DNA from: Oscheius dolichura
Taxonomy: Eukaryota; Nematoda; Chromadorea; Rhabditida; Rhabditidae
Reading direction: 5' to 3'
Assembly (NCBI GenBank): GCA_932521035.1
Contig: OW051492.1
Span: 7,874,001 to 7,938,000 of the forward strand
DNA: 64,000 nt
The translations under genes and the position numbers were made by a program. The notes under the pieces were generated by a model. That model saw only the letters and a list, made by a program, of their open reading frames with translations, searched no databases and had not been told where the DNA came from. This document shows, in pieces, positions 46,712 to 61,100 of this stretch (position 1 is the first letter of the stretch; each line of letters opens with the position of its first letter).

Positions 46712-48073
46712 TCAATGTGAGGTACTCGGGGGACAGGGCTTCCTCTCGGTCGTGTAGATATGCAACATCCCACCGGACTCTGCTTCAATCATCAGAAATC
46801 GATAATTCGACTCGAAAATGGCAATTGGGATGCAACTTCGAGTGAAGAGATATTCTAAAATGGGAAAGGGTCTTGTGTGGAAGAAGACAACCAACCTTTT
46901 CCCTTTTCACTCAATGATTTGAGGAGCTTTTTGATCTTCTTCTTGGCTGTCTCGGTCTGGTTCTCCATCAACATTAGCTGTCTCACAGGGCCGTGCAATT
47001 CCATCATTAGAACGATCCTTTTGACTATTACCGGATTCTTCTTCCATTTCTGGAGAGAGATTTAAAACGAATGAAAGGGATTACTCACGTCGATGAGATC
47101 TTGCAGGGCAGAAGGAAGCAGGGTGATGAATTCCGCAGAGATGCAAGGACGATTTCCGAGGAGATTGAACTCGGCCAAATCGAAGCGGCTCAACTTTGTC
47201 GGCGAGAAATCCCAGTGGAATTTGAAGAGGATAATCTGAAAGTGGTAGAATAAGTTTGAAGGCCTGTTTAAAACTCTTAAAATGAAAAAAAGCACACCTC
47301 AAATGGCCGCAGAAGCTCGACGGATTGCTTGATGATGTCCTGGATCTTCTCGCCGGGCAGTCTCTTCTTCTCGCTTTTGATACGGAGCCGGAAGATCTTT
47401 ATCTTCCCTATAAATGGTCTATTCGTAAATTAAAAAAGAATAGAACAGTTACCAATTGCCTTGAAGAGGGGCACCATCTCCTGGTTGAGGGGCTCTACCA
47501 TGGAGAACAAGTTGATCTCGTGGGGAAAGTTTTCCACAATATCGGCGAAGACGTCGGGCACTCGGCTGCCGGCCAATCCCGAACTCATGGGGGCGTCCAG
47601 CTGGATCTCAACGACATTGAACACCTCGAAGATCTGTTCCAGACAGAAGTGGAGGTTCCTCTCGAAGGAGATGAAGTCCGCCTTGAGGAGATACACTCTC
47701 CCGCAGGGGGACAGCGCCTTTTTAAAGTTGGGTACTGAAAAACGAAGAAATTAAACGGAAAAAGAAGGAGTTCAACCCACCTTGAGACTTGTACCGGTCC
47801 ACGAAGTTCTTTGGGCTCGTCTGAAGCTGATACGAGGTGCAGTCGATGCAATTGTTCTTGTACAGATGGATCGGATTCTCAGTGTCCTCACTGTCCATAA
47901 CAGAACCGGCAAAGACTGTTATCTCTGCTCTCTGAAATATTTTTCATCCAAAATGAATGGAAAACACTTACAGGACACGGGTAATAGAGCAAGTAAACCG
48001 TAACATCTTGTCGACCCGGATGATCAAAACTGGTCCCTTCGAGGCAGTCGACAATATCCGTCATGGTATCCAT
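46712..48073 (-). CDS. Hypothetical protein, distantly F-box-associated-like
   Basis: About 370 residues in 7 exons. It starts MDTMTDIVDCLEGTSFDHPG after an acceptor-like TTATTAG. Segments include AEITVFAGSVMDSEDTENPI, CGRVYLLKADFISFERNLHF, a KIKIFRLRIKSEKKRLPGEK exon, IILFKFHWDFSPTKLSRFDL, SAEFITLLPSALQDLIDKWK followed by KNPVIVKRIVLM, and a last exon CIPIAIFESNYRFLMIEAES. LQDLIDKWKKNP followed by a hydrophobic strand resembles the F-box-associated segment of its neighbour downstream, so it may be a relative that lost or never had the F-box. No F-box is visible. All junctions keep frame. It lies 259 bp upstream of the F-box gene, same strand. Function unknown. Confidence 0.55.
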
Positions 48074-49167
48074 TTTCTAATAAATAACCAATAAACATCT
48101 AGGAATACAGAGATATGGCGAGGAATTGCATAAGCTCAAAGCGGTTTAAAGGCGGGAAGATGGAAACACGCTCTAGCTTTTGGTTCCAGTTGCGTCGCCC
48201 GGGAATTATACCGACACGGGTGGAGGTGTGAAAAACAACAAAACATGGTCATATGGACGGATTTAAATGGGGTAAAATGGTTAGAAAAGTTGCAGAAGGG
48301 AGTTCCCCCGAAGAAGGATTTTTAGATATCGCGAGCTCCCCGGTTAAATGTGTTAAAAAGGAGGCGATTTTTGACGATTTCAGCTGTATTATCAGCGGTT
48401 AGAAAAGCGTTGAAACCCAGAAACCAACGCAAGAATGGTCCTAGGCAGCTGTGTGCCAGCCGAGGGAATGACGCCGCGCCCTTTTTGAGAAGGTTCTGAC
48501 TCATGTGGCACTCACAAGTACCCGCCTATTGCCCCCTACTAAAAGCGGTAACCATTCGAATTTGAATATGTGACGGGTACAAGCTTGTGTGAACTTATCG
48601 ATTTCATGGTTCAAATGCCGATCATGTGGCGCTTGTCGCGAGGGGATAAACAACCTTCAGTCACAAGTAGCCAGGGGATTAGAGTATCAGCCGCCCCGCG
48701 CATCTCCCCCAGATTATTGAACACACAAATTTTAATATTTTTATTAACCAATTTTGATAGAAAATAAAGGACAGAATTTATATATATACAAATAGCAAAG
48801 AGTGGTGGATACCGAAGAAGATCGGCTGCTGAGCCCGTTTTAGGAAGTAAGCTGGCCGGAGGAGGCGAAAAGGGAGGGGACACTGGCACGGAAGGAACAT
48901 TTTATGAAAGAGGAGGAATCTCAAAAATCAGCAAACCGACTCTAATATACCTGTGTTTCTGTGTGTTTTAAATATATAGAATGAGCGGGCGAAGGGAGGA
49001 GGGAAAGAGCGGGACGGGGGCACCGTGATACAATATGTGGCATACCTGAATAGAGATGAGATAACTTTTTGGGGTGTCTGTGACTTTTATGCTGGAAAGT
49101 GAGCGGGGAAGGGGATAAGGCTCTAATTGACTATTTTTAGAGGAATTTGGACAAATAAAAAGGGGGT
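48074..49167. other. Intergenic region downstream of DIP2
   Basis: About 1.1 kb. A minus-strand AATAAA (from TTTATT near 48738-48743) fits the polyadenylation signal of DIP2. A 60-residue frame at 48322-48504 has no supporting features. Confidence 0.45.
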
Positions 49168-52100
49168 CTAGCTGTTATAAGCGACGTAGATGGGATTCAG
49201 ATGGTCGTTGAGGAACTGATCCCGCAGGAGGTTCCGCTGTTTCTCGCCACGACTGTTTGTGGTGACACGGCGGGGATCCACGATGACGACGGCTCCGACT
49301 ATCAGATGGTGTTCTTCCAAGACCGCGGAAGTGACGGCGGGGACCAGGTCGAGGGCCTCGCTCTCACCGCCAAGGCATTCGGCAATAGCCACGAGGAGAT
49401 GGTTCCAAGTGAAGACGGCACTGAAAAGGAGCAGTTTAAACCAGTGAAAACAAAGGAAAGTGTCCAGAACGGTGACTAGACCCGTAGCCCCTTGAAAGAA
49501 ACGACTAACCATTCGCCGACGAGTCTATGACATCTAGAGACCGTAGTCTCAATATCCACGGGATGATATCTCATTCCCCTCAACATCAGAGTCTCGTCCA
49601 AGGCTCCTACAACGAAAACGGCGTCGTGGAGCTCGCCGTCCTCGGTAATCGACTGGGTCTGTCTCAAGAAACCGAGATATCCCGTCCTGGCGAATCTGTA
49701 GCAAATTGTTTAGTATGAAAACGAGAAAAATAGCAATACCTGGTCTTTGTGTCGCCGGTAGTCAGCTTGGCAGTGAAATGGTCGGTGAACATGCTGGTCT
49801 CCTCGCCGTAGACGGTGAAATAACCGATGGCATTGTGCGGTGAGGCTACCCAGATCTCTCCCAAGTGGGAATCTGCGCATTGCCCTCGGGTCTCCGGATT
49901 AGCGATGACGATTTTCACTCCCGGCATGATTTTTCCACTTTCCATTAGGGACAAGCTGTGAGGGGCTCCTTTTCCGACCAGGGTGACTCGATCATTTCGC
50001 AAAGCTCGAGCATCCACGTAGACGGTCGACGGATCCGGGCCGGAGGCTCCTTGCATACAAATGGCGGGATTGACTCGGCAGCCGAAGGAGGTGGAAACCG
50101 ATCGGGAGAGGAGACCCAGAGGGGCAAAGATCCTTGTAAAGGCCTGGACCAGGCTCGTCCGAGGGCGTCCTTCCGCCACGGCGACGCAAGTCCTGAGGCA
50201 GGAGAGGTTGACCCCCTTCTCTCGCAAAGCAGGAACTTGGTTCGTCAGCTCACGGACACAGAGGTCCATTATATTGTAGCTGGTGAAGGTGTCTCGGGCT
50301 AAAATGGAAAATAACAATGAAAAGAGGCAAATCCCACCTTTGAGGCTGGAAACAGTCGATAGCCAGAGACTTGGCTGGGCTTCCACTTCCGCGGGGGAGA
50401 TCAGGGTGGTATGATGGCCGGAATAGACGCTAGACAAGCACCAGAGGGCAAATTCGATGCCGGAGTATGGATCAAGACAGAGGACGACATGGCGGGAAGG
50501 ATAGAGCTCGCAGGCCAGCTTCAGACTTTTGCAGAGACTGACTGCGCCCGCTGTACTGACCATTACACCGGCCAGTTGACCCGTGGTGCTTACTGTGAAG
50601 TCCTGAAAGAAAACAAATAGAAAAAAGAAAGAAGAATTGACTAACCAAGTAGCACTTATCATGGATTGGCCTCTCTTGTTGATCTTGGAAGTTCTTCTTC
50701 TTTATTGAGGAAGGCAGATCCTCCATGTCCAAGATCATTGGCCATGATTTGGCATCCACGCGGTGGGCAGCCTCTTTACTCTACAATTGCCGAAGCTCTT
50801 CATTTAAATTGGTTCAACTGACCCTCAACAGCTTGCTGATGGCAGTATTGGACAGGATTGCCACGGCCTTGGAGACATCGACGATCATCCTCACTGTTGG
50901 AAGGGTTGACTGAAGGGAGGCGGCTGACGGTGGTCGAATACAGACGGGAACTACTCCGGCGGAGAGACAGCCATAGAAGGCCACAATCAGATCCAGCCCA
51001 GGAGGGAAAATCAGAGCTACGTGATCTCCAGGATTCAGGCGAGCCCTGTCCATAAGGAGAGCTCCGACTCTTTCAGCTTTTCTGAAGAGAAAATTATAAA
51101 AATATTGGAACAGGAGACTTACTTGAGAAGTGCGGCACATGTTAGACTGTCCTGTTCTGGATTTTTGTTGGTAACCAGGGTGAAGAGCTTGTGATCCGGA
51201 GAATTAGTCGCCCGAGAGCGGAGGACATCTAACAGGGTGTAATTCTATAAAGGCCACAGTTAGACAGAATAAGTAGACAGTGACTTACATCCTCCTCCTG
51301 GCCGAGACTCCTTCCCTGGGCACCGGCTATCCTCACTCCTTGGACGATGTTCCCAACGAAGATGGCAGCCGGACCAACGTCCGATTGTCTTTCTCTTGGT
51401 TTCGGGAGGTTTAGAACACAGTTATGGGGGCACATCATCAGATTACAGGGATGCATCTCCCCGGAGAGATATCGCTGCCTCGTTTCGGAGACGTGGATTC
51501 CTCCGAGAGGGGTCTTCGGCAACTGATTGGCCGCCACTAGGGCGAGACAGTAGATTCCAACCTGGTGGATATGCTCAGCCGCTTGGACAACCTTTTGCAT
51601 CCACTAAAAATCGCCGTTTTACAGAGAAAAGAAGGAAACAACCACCTGAAAGGCGTCCTCTTCACTGCTGCCGGGTTTCTGTTCGGCTACGATGACAATC
51701 CTCTCGTCGCGGAGAACATTGACCGAGAAGACGGCTATCCTCCCCCGGTAGATGAATTTCATCGGCTCGACGGCGAGGACAGTAGCAATGATATCGTCTG
51801 CCGAATGTTGTCGTCCGGAGACTGAGAGCTGGGAAGCGCGGCGGCCTACAACGAAGACCATGCTGTCCTGAAATAATTAAATGAGAAGAAATCTACAATA
51901 ATCCGGAGTAATTAACAGAAATATTGCTTACCGGCCCCATGAATCCAACCATCCCGCTTCTCACGTAGTGCAGTGGCCCCAGTGGCCTGTCATCCGCTCC
52001 GAGAGGTTCGATCTTGAAGGTGCTGGATGACTGTCCCTCCAGTCCCCAATAAGCGTGACCCGTAGAATGAGCACAGATACAGATCTCTCCAACCTCGTCG

Positions 52101-55100
52101 GCTTTACACAATCTGGGTGGACCCGTCTGCTTTACAACGACCACAACTCCGCCAGGAATTACTTGACCCGCGTCCTGGAATGAATTCTCTAATAAAAAAG
52201 AAAGATGGTCTTACTTGAACAACTAGACTAGTCAGTGAGGTTTCACTGTCGACCCGGACGACGGAATGACTCAATGCCGGCATGGACAGGACTCCTCGAC
52301 CACAACTGCTCAGCGCGACGGCTGTCCTCCTCCTCAAGGAGATGGTTCCCGTTTCTGAGCTACCCGCGCAGGGACACATGGCCTCCGGCCGGAGACCAAA
52401 CTCGGCAAAGCGTTCCGTAAACTGGTCACAGGATGAAAGAGACCAGGGATTGGCTCCTAAAGGGGAAACATTTGAAAGGATTGAGGCTGGGACCCACCAT
52501 CGGCGACGACAAGCGACTTCAATGCCGAGAGATTCACGTCCTTGTGATCTCGGGTAGCCAGGAGACCCCAGTGCAGATCCCGGGACTTGACAAGACCCAC
52601 AGTAGCTTGGAGTTTTGTCCCCACCAGCATCCAAACGGCCGGGTTGATTTTCATCAGAGAATATGGGACAAAGACGACCCTCATTCCATTGAAGACGCTG
52701 GCCAGGATGCCGTGCCACAGGCCAACTTCTCTCTTGAAGTCAACAACACACATCATTGTGTCTCCTGGAAAGGGGAAGAAATAATGAAACGTTTAAGAAA
52801 TGATTAACCTTCTTGATATTCCATGGCCGTCGTGATGGCTCGGCAATGGGAGAGCATCGCCTGCCTGGAGATACAGACTCCTTTCACCGCTCCATCTCTT
52901 AAATTACTCTTTGAAAATAGGTCAGAAATGGGCTTACTTGTCCACGGAATATTCAATATAGGCCGTGCTTTCATCCGCCACTCTTTGAGCTGCTGACCAA
53001 TCCCGGGGAGGACGAGGCTTAAGGCTCATTTTATTGAGGATAAAGGGCAAATCACTTACCAGATGCTCCGTTGTGACCCAGTACAACCGTGGCCATCCTT
53101 TAAAATCAACAATTTCCGTAGCCTGACCCGTGAGACTGTTTGAACCCGATGGAATGGAAGATGGACCCGTTGGAATTGCTGCCGTTTTTGGTAGACCCTA
53201 AAAATTAGTTTTATTAGGGATTCAAGACGCGGAGACTCACCTTATAGCAAGCTTCGGACGTCAACGCCACCCGGACACCACAACCTCCCAAGAGGAAGCC
53301 GAGCTGTTGGATGCCGGCGTCCCTCTTTGTCAGGGGCACTTCCATGGGGACGGGGACGACTCCCGCCAAAATACAGCCATAGAATGCCGACAAAAAGGAG
53401 ATGGGATCCGTGTTGGGATAGATCAGGGCCACTCGGTCTCCCGGCTTACAAATCGGTATCTTGGAGCTGTCCTTTCCCACAGAGATGGTCTTGTTCAACA
53501 GCATAAAGGCTACTTTATTCGCCCTGGAGAGGAGTTTCCCTGAAAAATGATTTTTGCTGAGAAGCTTTTTTTTCCTCTGCAAAAAGTATACTGTTTGAAC
53601 CCTTCACGCCGCTCAAAAATTGGCTGTAACTCATCATCTCCCGCCGTTTCTTCCGGCTCCTTCACTCATCGCCCCTGTCAACAGCCGGGAGGACGACGAG
53701 TTCAACTACTAAAACCCGCCGCGAAACAACAACCCCTGCTGTCCTCTCTGCGAGACCTTACACCCCGTAAAAAATCCGAGGAATTCGCCCGGAACTCACC
53801 ATATGTCAATTGTTCGGCCGGCTTTCCACTTTGATCCAGGACCATTCCCACCACATTTTTCGGCGTTGACTGGCCGAATCGGAGCAGGGCACTGAAAACG
53901 TTATTGTATTTTTTGGGTATTTCTGGTTCTCTTGAATATTTCTGGACTGTCCATGAGGCCTTGACCACTCGTATAAACTGCTGTGACGCGCTATTTCATT
54001 CCCGATGGCATAAAAGGGCGGAATGGCCTCCGTGGCCTTTAGAACAAAAAGGGCATTTCCTACTCGTCTTGTTTTACAAATTATTACATTGAGGAACAAG
54101 TGCAGGTGGTGACAGATGGACGAGACGGGGACGCGATCACGAAAACTGCAAGTGCACGGGGAAATGGACTATAGTCAGACGTTGCAGACAAGTTGGCGAA
54201 GACATTGAACACAAAAATAATACAGAGGGAAACAAGAAGACTTCTGACAAAAAGTGACTCTAATTCTAACCCCGTGAAATACCCTCACCCCGTAAAGTTG
54301 CTCCAATGCCAAAACCTTCCGAAGAGACTCGTCGTCTTTTATTCACATTTCAATTTTTATAACAGCACAAACACACAGAATACGGTAGTCATCAGACGGC
54401 GGTTGTTGTCACGTTGTTCCCGAGATACCGTGCCAGGTGAAAGCTGCCGTACTTCTCCATACAATCCGGATGGATGAAGCTGTACTCGCAGGCCTCCATG
54501 GCGTTTCCGTTGACCTCGAAGAAGAAGAGCCGATAGTCGTGGTTGGCAATCTCCCGGAGCAGACGTCTCATCTGGCCGGCCGAGCCGTGTACCTCCAAGA
54601 ATATTTGGCATGTCCGGTAGCGATCCAGAAACGGCAACAGGGCATAGTGCTCGGCGCTTTCAATGTCCATCTTGAGCATTTCCACGCGGCTCGGCTCATT
54701 GTTCTCCTTCAGCAGATCGCCCACGGTGTATTCGCCGCGGGCTGCGTTGGTCTTGCCGGCAATCGAGGCCTGCTTGATCCGTCCGTTGATGGCCTGGTAT
54801 GCTGCCTTCGTCGCGCTGGCCATCTCGCTCCTATCGTATCCGTAGATCCGGCAGCCCGCCTCGTTGAAGGTTTGAATCTCCTTGTCGAAGCTGACCTCGT
54901 TGTTCAAGCCAAACGAATAGATGCTACAGTTCTTCTTGGGCAGGGCCGACGGCTTACACACCCATTTTCCTCCATCCACCACACTTCCCACTCTATAGAA
55001 ATTATGTATTTTACTCAAAAAGTGTCTCGCAGCGAAACAACTAGAGAAAAGTGGCAATTCCGGGTCATAGTTCCAAAATAATCTCATTTTATTGGACTGC

Positions 55101-58100
55101 GGCGCGCGCACCCGTACAGTCTCGGCAGAACGTGGAAATTAGAAATGCTCAAAGGTGCCGAGGTTGTACGGGTGCAGTCGTCAATTTTTGCGGGCATAAA
55201 CAGCGTGCAGACGGAATTTTTGTCAAAATAAATGCGGTATAAACAATTTCTAACCTGACAATATCTGGACAATAGGCTTCCGGAACGAGAACATTATACA
55301 GTGTGGCATAGCTGTTGCCGTCGTCGATTTTATCCAGCCATTCGGCCCGTTCTTTAGCGTGTTTCCCATAGAAATCCTGTAGAAATTTCACCGAGAGCTC
55401 CGGTTGCGAGGCCAAGTGCCGAGGCAGTTGGGTGGCGCTCATCCGCAGGGCAGAGTCGACCTTGTCCACGATATGCATGACCTCATCCGACGGGGCAGAG
55501 AGACGAGCAAAATGGAGGATAGCAAATCCGGAGAGCAATGCCACGAAGAGCAGGATCAGCTTGAACGAGTGACACTTCGGTGTGGCCTTGAAATTCGGCA
55601 CAGCGGCGTCAGAGTGGCTCGAGAGCAGCGGAACTTCCGAAAGATCCATGGACACGACTGCTCACAAGAAGAAGACGATGGGATAATGGCCGAGAAGGGT
55701 GGCTACCGACTTTGACAAGATTTCAACCCGAGTTGACTAGGTTTTCCGACCATTTTGGACGCGTTCAATGGACAGTCCAGCAATTGACAAAAAGACTAGT
55801 AAAACTGACCTGTCGACACTCCGAGAAAGGGTCTGCCCGTTGACGGCGGCGCTGTCTCCTCGGACGGGGGTCATCAGGTTTCCTTCAGGTCGCGGAGCAG
55901 AGGGATCCACCATTTTGGCCATGGCTAAAAGGAACTGTTCGCTACTTTCTCTTCCCTTTTGATCTTCAACCCCGGGGGAAATGATAGGGTGCTTTGTTCT
56001 TCCCGCCCTGGATTAATTCTACCCTTTGGTTACGGGTTTCTTGTCCCAGAAACTGTCCCTTTCCCTCTTTCAAATCCCTCGCCATCCCCTCCTCCCTGTT
56101 CCGCATAATTTGTTCCTGGAATCTGCCACTAAATGGGCCCCTCGGCTGGCGGTGTTTGGGTCAGTAGCATCTATCATATAGAGCTCCGTCAACAGCCAGC
56201 TGACGGGGCCGAGCAGAGCAAAAAATGGCCCGCCGGTCTTTGTGAGAAAGTGTGAGAGAGAAAGAGAGAGACGGGAAGCAACGGAATGATTATCGATGTC
56301 GTTTGTGGGGTGATTAAGATCTCTCAGTCGGCCTCGTTTCTTCCTCAAACAATTAAGAGAGGCGAGGGTGGTGGTGGTGATGGCCCCCGGCTGGCCGGCG
56401 GGTGTAATGCGGAACTTCTTTGTGAAATGACCCCAGTGACTCACCTTCTAACTCGGCATCGTCGTCGTTATAATATTCATGAAGGGGCTTACTTCGAGGA
56501 CGCTGAAAATAATCCATAAGTAAAGGGGGATAATGTAATACTTTTCCCCGTGGAATCCCCCGAAATTCGCCCGAAAACTTACAAAAAGCCCCAGCTCCTT
56601 GATGGATTTCTTGCCCTTGTGGCCGACCCTGATGATATAATTTCGGTCGACCTCCTCCTGCTCATTATTATTCCCTCCTCCTCCTCCTCCCGCTCCGATA
56701 CTCGTCCTCGGACAATCCCAGGGTACGGTATACTCGCTCAACTCGCTGTACTCCTCCCGGCTACTGCTCGGCGAGTGGTAAATTCCCGGCAGGCGGACAA
56801 AACTCGAGCTGGCCGAGATTGTTCCCACCGAATGGGGGCAGGAGGACACCTTCCTCAGGCCCTCCTCCTCCGAGTCGAAACTATTCTGCTGGGGGATGAC
56901 GGGAGCACCCGGCGGGGAAATGGAAAAGGTGGAGATGTCGGAGATCTTCCTCTCCACCTGGTCCCTGGCTTGATTTCCCTCATTTTCGAGTCGGATCCTC
57001 TCGGCCGCTTTGGCTTTTCGCTCCTTTAACGAGGCTGCCTTCCTTGAGTGTCTCTCGTTCAGATAATCCTGGTGGTTGGTACTCGACTGGCGACGATAGG
57101 ATCCCACACCTCCTCCGCCGACGACGCTGCCGGGTGGTCGTCCTGTCTTTTGAAGGGCAAGAGTCGGGAAACAAATTCGCGTAACGGCATAGGGAGACGG
57201 CTCGGTTTTGGCCATCAATTGGCCGCGGGGGTCTCGTCTAGAAATCCCTTATTTTCGAAGGAAAGTAGACAGGGAAAAAATAAGAGGAAAAACATCGAAG
57301 CACGGGGGAGACAGTTGCGGTTGGCGGTGTTATTTTGTTTTCTTTAGAGAGGCCACGAGAAAATGGATGGATTCTGGCGACAGACAAGAGAAGGAATTAG
57401 ACCCTCTTTTATAGACTAGAAAACCGGAAAATGAGGAGATTATTCGGATCAAAGATTCAAGTAATCGGGCCGGGAGACGAAAAAGAATGGTTCTGGAACG
57501 TCACAAAACATATGGCAGGGCCTCTTGCTGCTAGCTGGAATGCTGGGCACAGCTAATAGCGGGCTTTTTACTTTCTGGTGAACGGGGGACGAGAACATTG
57601 GACGAGGGCACAAATGTGGAAAACGAGGAAGAATATGGTAGGTCGATGGGGGGATTTCTGGGAAAATTGGGGTAGTGGGCAAATTCTCCTGGATAAAAGT
57701 TTTGGTAACCAAATAAATGGGAGAGTCTTTCCAACAATTTCAGAGATTTTAGAGAGAGAGAAAAATGTCAGGAAACAGGAAAAGATCGGGGCGAGAATGG
57801 CAGCCAACCGGGACCAGATATGGCGCGGCCCCTGTCCAAAAAAGAGCCGCGAGATCAAAATCAGCTGGCTTTGTGCCGGCCTCTCTGTTGGGGGTCTTTA
57901 GCCGGTAGCCGGTGTCCAAACATAGAGAAAGGCCGGGAGAGCCTAGTTGACCGCACCTTTGGCTAATTACACACGGGGGGTGGAGGAGGGGGGCAGGGCT
58001 CTCTCTGAAGAGGCTCTCCCCCCAAAAACACCGACTGGGATCAGTCGTATAGATATTCCTCTCTCTTTTGAGGAAAACACACTAAAGAGAGGACGGACTG

Positions 58101-61100
58101 GCAGCTGCCAGGGGGAGAGAAAGAGAGGGCCGAACAAGATATCAGCTGAGAGACGGGGCGGCCGGGAGGACGGGATGACCGTGAAGGGGCGGGAGCTGCT
58201 GCTGCCGCCTTGGAAGTAGCACTCCCCCCATTCTGCTGATCACATGATTCGAAAAACTTGGAAGAGCCACGGGCAGAGACGCGTTCCATATGGGAGAGGC
58301 CTGGCCACATGGGGGAAGAACCAATAATTCTCAGGGAAAAGAGACGACGGCTCCTCGGAAAAGGTCGAAGTGCACCGCCGTTCCAGCTGGAGGGGAGGGA
58401 GATCAACGACAAGGACAGAGTATATCCCCTTAACTAAAAAGAGGAGGGAAGAGGACGAGGAGGACAGGAACCGGATATGATTAGGGGGTCATTTAGCCAC
58501 TTTTTTGGAGAGCTATAGACACGGGTGGAACTGCACGGCTCTCATGGCCGGGGACTACTGTACACTGTATCTAACGACAGGGAGTGACGCTCTTATCCAA
58601 CCTGAACTGATTAAACTCGTTGTGGAACCATTACTTTATAGAGAAAAAGTGTCGCGGACCGTTGGCTGTCTAACTGTGGCTGTTAAGACTAGTTTTTTTA
58701 AATTAGAATTCTTCGAAAAGCTCACAAACGCATAAGAAACGTCATCTCCGGCGATCTGTTAGTCAAAATCCCGGAGAAAAAAGCCACAGCTGTGATAATT
58801 TCTCCTCAAAATTGTGAAAACAACTGAAATTCCCCCCGTCCCCATGTTAGCCACCCTCCTCGCCTTGTCTTTAAAAATTCCTTAAACTTTGTTCTCGGGT
58901 CAGTTTACTGGCAGTGTGAGAGCCGACAGAGCAAAAAGTTGGCTGCTCCTCCCGATTTTAGCAACATGGCCAGGGTTCAAGGAGCCGCGTTGTTTCCCTT
59001 GTTCGGCGCCGCTATTCAAAGCCTCGACCGGTCATCTTTTATGTTCTCCTGCTCCTTTTCTTCCCCCCTGGCTAATGTATTGATTGACATTTTTGACTAA
59101 TCACCCCGAGGAGGCAGAGAGAGAGAGAGAGATGTCATCCGATACATATGATCTGACTATTATCAGGGGGTGTCAATAACCAGAGGGGGAGGAGGGGGAG
59201 AGCCCCTGACTCTCTTAATAAAGAGGGAAAGAAAGGAAAGGAGAAACCATAGGCAAAAGACCGAGGTTCACCCCGGGAGGAGCGAAAAAATGCGTCGAAT
59301 TGACAGCTCTCTCTCTCTGTGACTCGTCTCCTCGCTCTGGTAATCCGATCCTGTCCGCGATTAGTGTTACAGCAGAAAATTGCAAAATACTCTATTTGAT
59401 CAGAAATCAACTAGAAGAGAAGAAGAGAGAGGGGAAGATGGGGATATGGATCTGGCCTCGGTCACGGTTGGTCGTAAAAAAGACACCGCCGCGCTGCTCC
59501 GAACTGTTGTAACTCGTCCATCTATTCCGTCATCAGGTTGGTAGACAGGGGAGAAAAGGAAAGGAGCCGCTTCTTGATGGATGAGCCTCTTCTTTTTGTT
59601 CTTTTCATCTGCTTGGGGCCATTTTTCTTACTGTAGCTGTTCCTCGGACAAATTCTTCGTGTCTTCATCTTGTTTGGGACTCTTTTCATTTGGAAAAGGT
59701 CGAAATACAGTACTCTTGAGGTGAAAAACCTTTGTTGACCCAATTACCGCCATACTTTACTGTGAAAGAAGGGTCCCTTCCAAAGAAGGCCTTTCATTTT
59801 TTTCACTGTAGAACCTTTGATCCCTCGCTACCCAAATAATAAGAATAACAATCCTACCTGCAGGTTGATCTGTGCCTGTTGAATCTTGAGTGAGACTTTG
59901 GAAGATTGCCGAACAGCTGAAAAGGGACTAAATATTGTACGATTTGGAATGGAGCTGTGTCAATAAAAGAGACTGTCTCCCTTTCTCTCTTTTATGAAAC
60001 GGAGAATTAGTCACTTTGATACAGCTAACCAAAAGGGGGGAAATAGATATCAAAGTGTAAAACCCTCGAACTGAAAGGTATTAGCTTGTCAGTTCTAATC
60101 AAGAGGGCGACAGGGGAAGGGAGAAGATCTGGCACTTTTAGAAGGGGTTTCGAGTGACAAAGAGACACGGAGAGGGACAAAAGGAGGCGGTTAACAGCAA
60201 CAACATTCTCTCGAAATGGGTATACAGCTCGCGGGGCGATTCCCTGCTGGTAATGAGCGATTGAGACCGGGTCGCGGCCGGAGAAGCGAAAACCCAGAAA
60301 GCACGGTGAATATGGGAGGGCGAAAGTCTCAAGTCGATACATTTTCCGGTCTATAAAACTGCCCTCTATAGACTCAGGCGCCTTTTAACTTCCTTGAACA
60401 AACGAAGGGTCCTATAAAAGCCGGCGGCGACTGGGATCATCGCGCCGGAAAGGAGAAGAATTCTTGTCCATTTTTAGGGCTTCCAGGTTTATAGGTCAAT
60501 TTAAAGGACTGTTACCGCTTGATTACGATAAAGTCCCCAAAAATATAAGCAAATCAGGAAGGCCGACGAACGGTCATAAATAAAAAAGAGAAGGGGAGAC
60601 TCGCCGCGATTAGATAAACCTCATGTAATCCCCTTGTTTCACGGGTTCTTCCTATGTTTTTTAACATTTAACTAGCATTTTTACAAGATAAACCCGTGCA
60701 AAAGAAAAAGAAAGAGAGGCAAAACAAGGTGTTGCGTAACCGGGAGGCCGAGAAAAAGAAAACAGTACGGGCTTGGTCACATAGTGGCGGCGCCCTTCTC
60801 CCGCTGCTGTAAAACAAGGCAGGAGGTGATAAGAAGGGGAGAACAGAAAAAGAAAAGGAGACCCGGCAATGGCAAACACAATCCGGTAGACAGCTATCCT
60901 TCTGTTTTATAAGATTTGCGGTTATTTTTGGGAAAGTTAGGAGAGAATCTCATTGGAAAGGTGGGATAAAGCTGCTCCAAGGAGAAAGAGTTTCGCCATA
61001 GGACTTTTAGGTACACACAACAGGCAGGGAAGCCAGAAATCGACATTTTTAGGGTCATGAGACTGTTCTGGTTCCAGTACCCTTTAAATCGGGCATATTT

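Noticed and set aside
54437..55081. 214-residue plus-strand frame opposite the methyltransferase
   Set aside because: It is the antisense shadow of the conserved FkbM-like exon, which has recognisable motifs on the minus strand.
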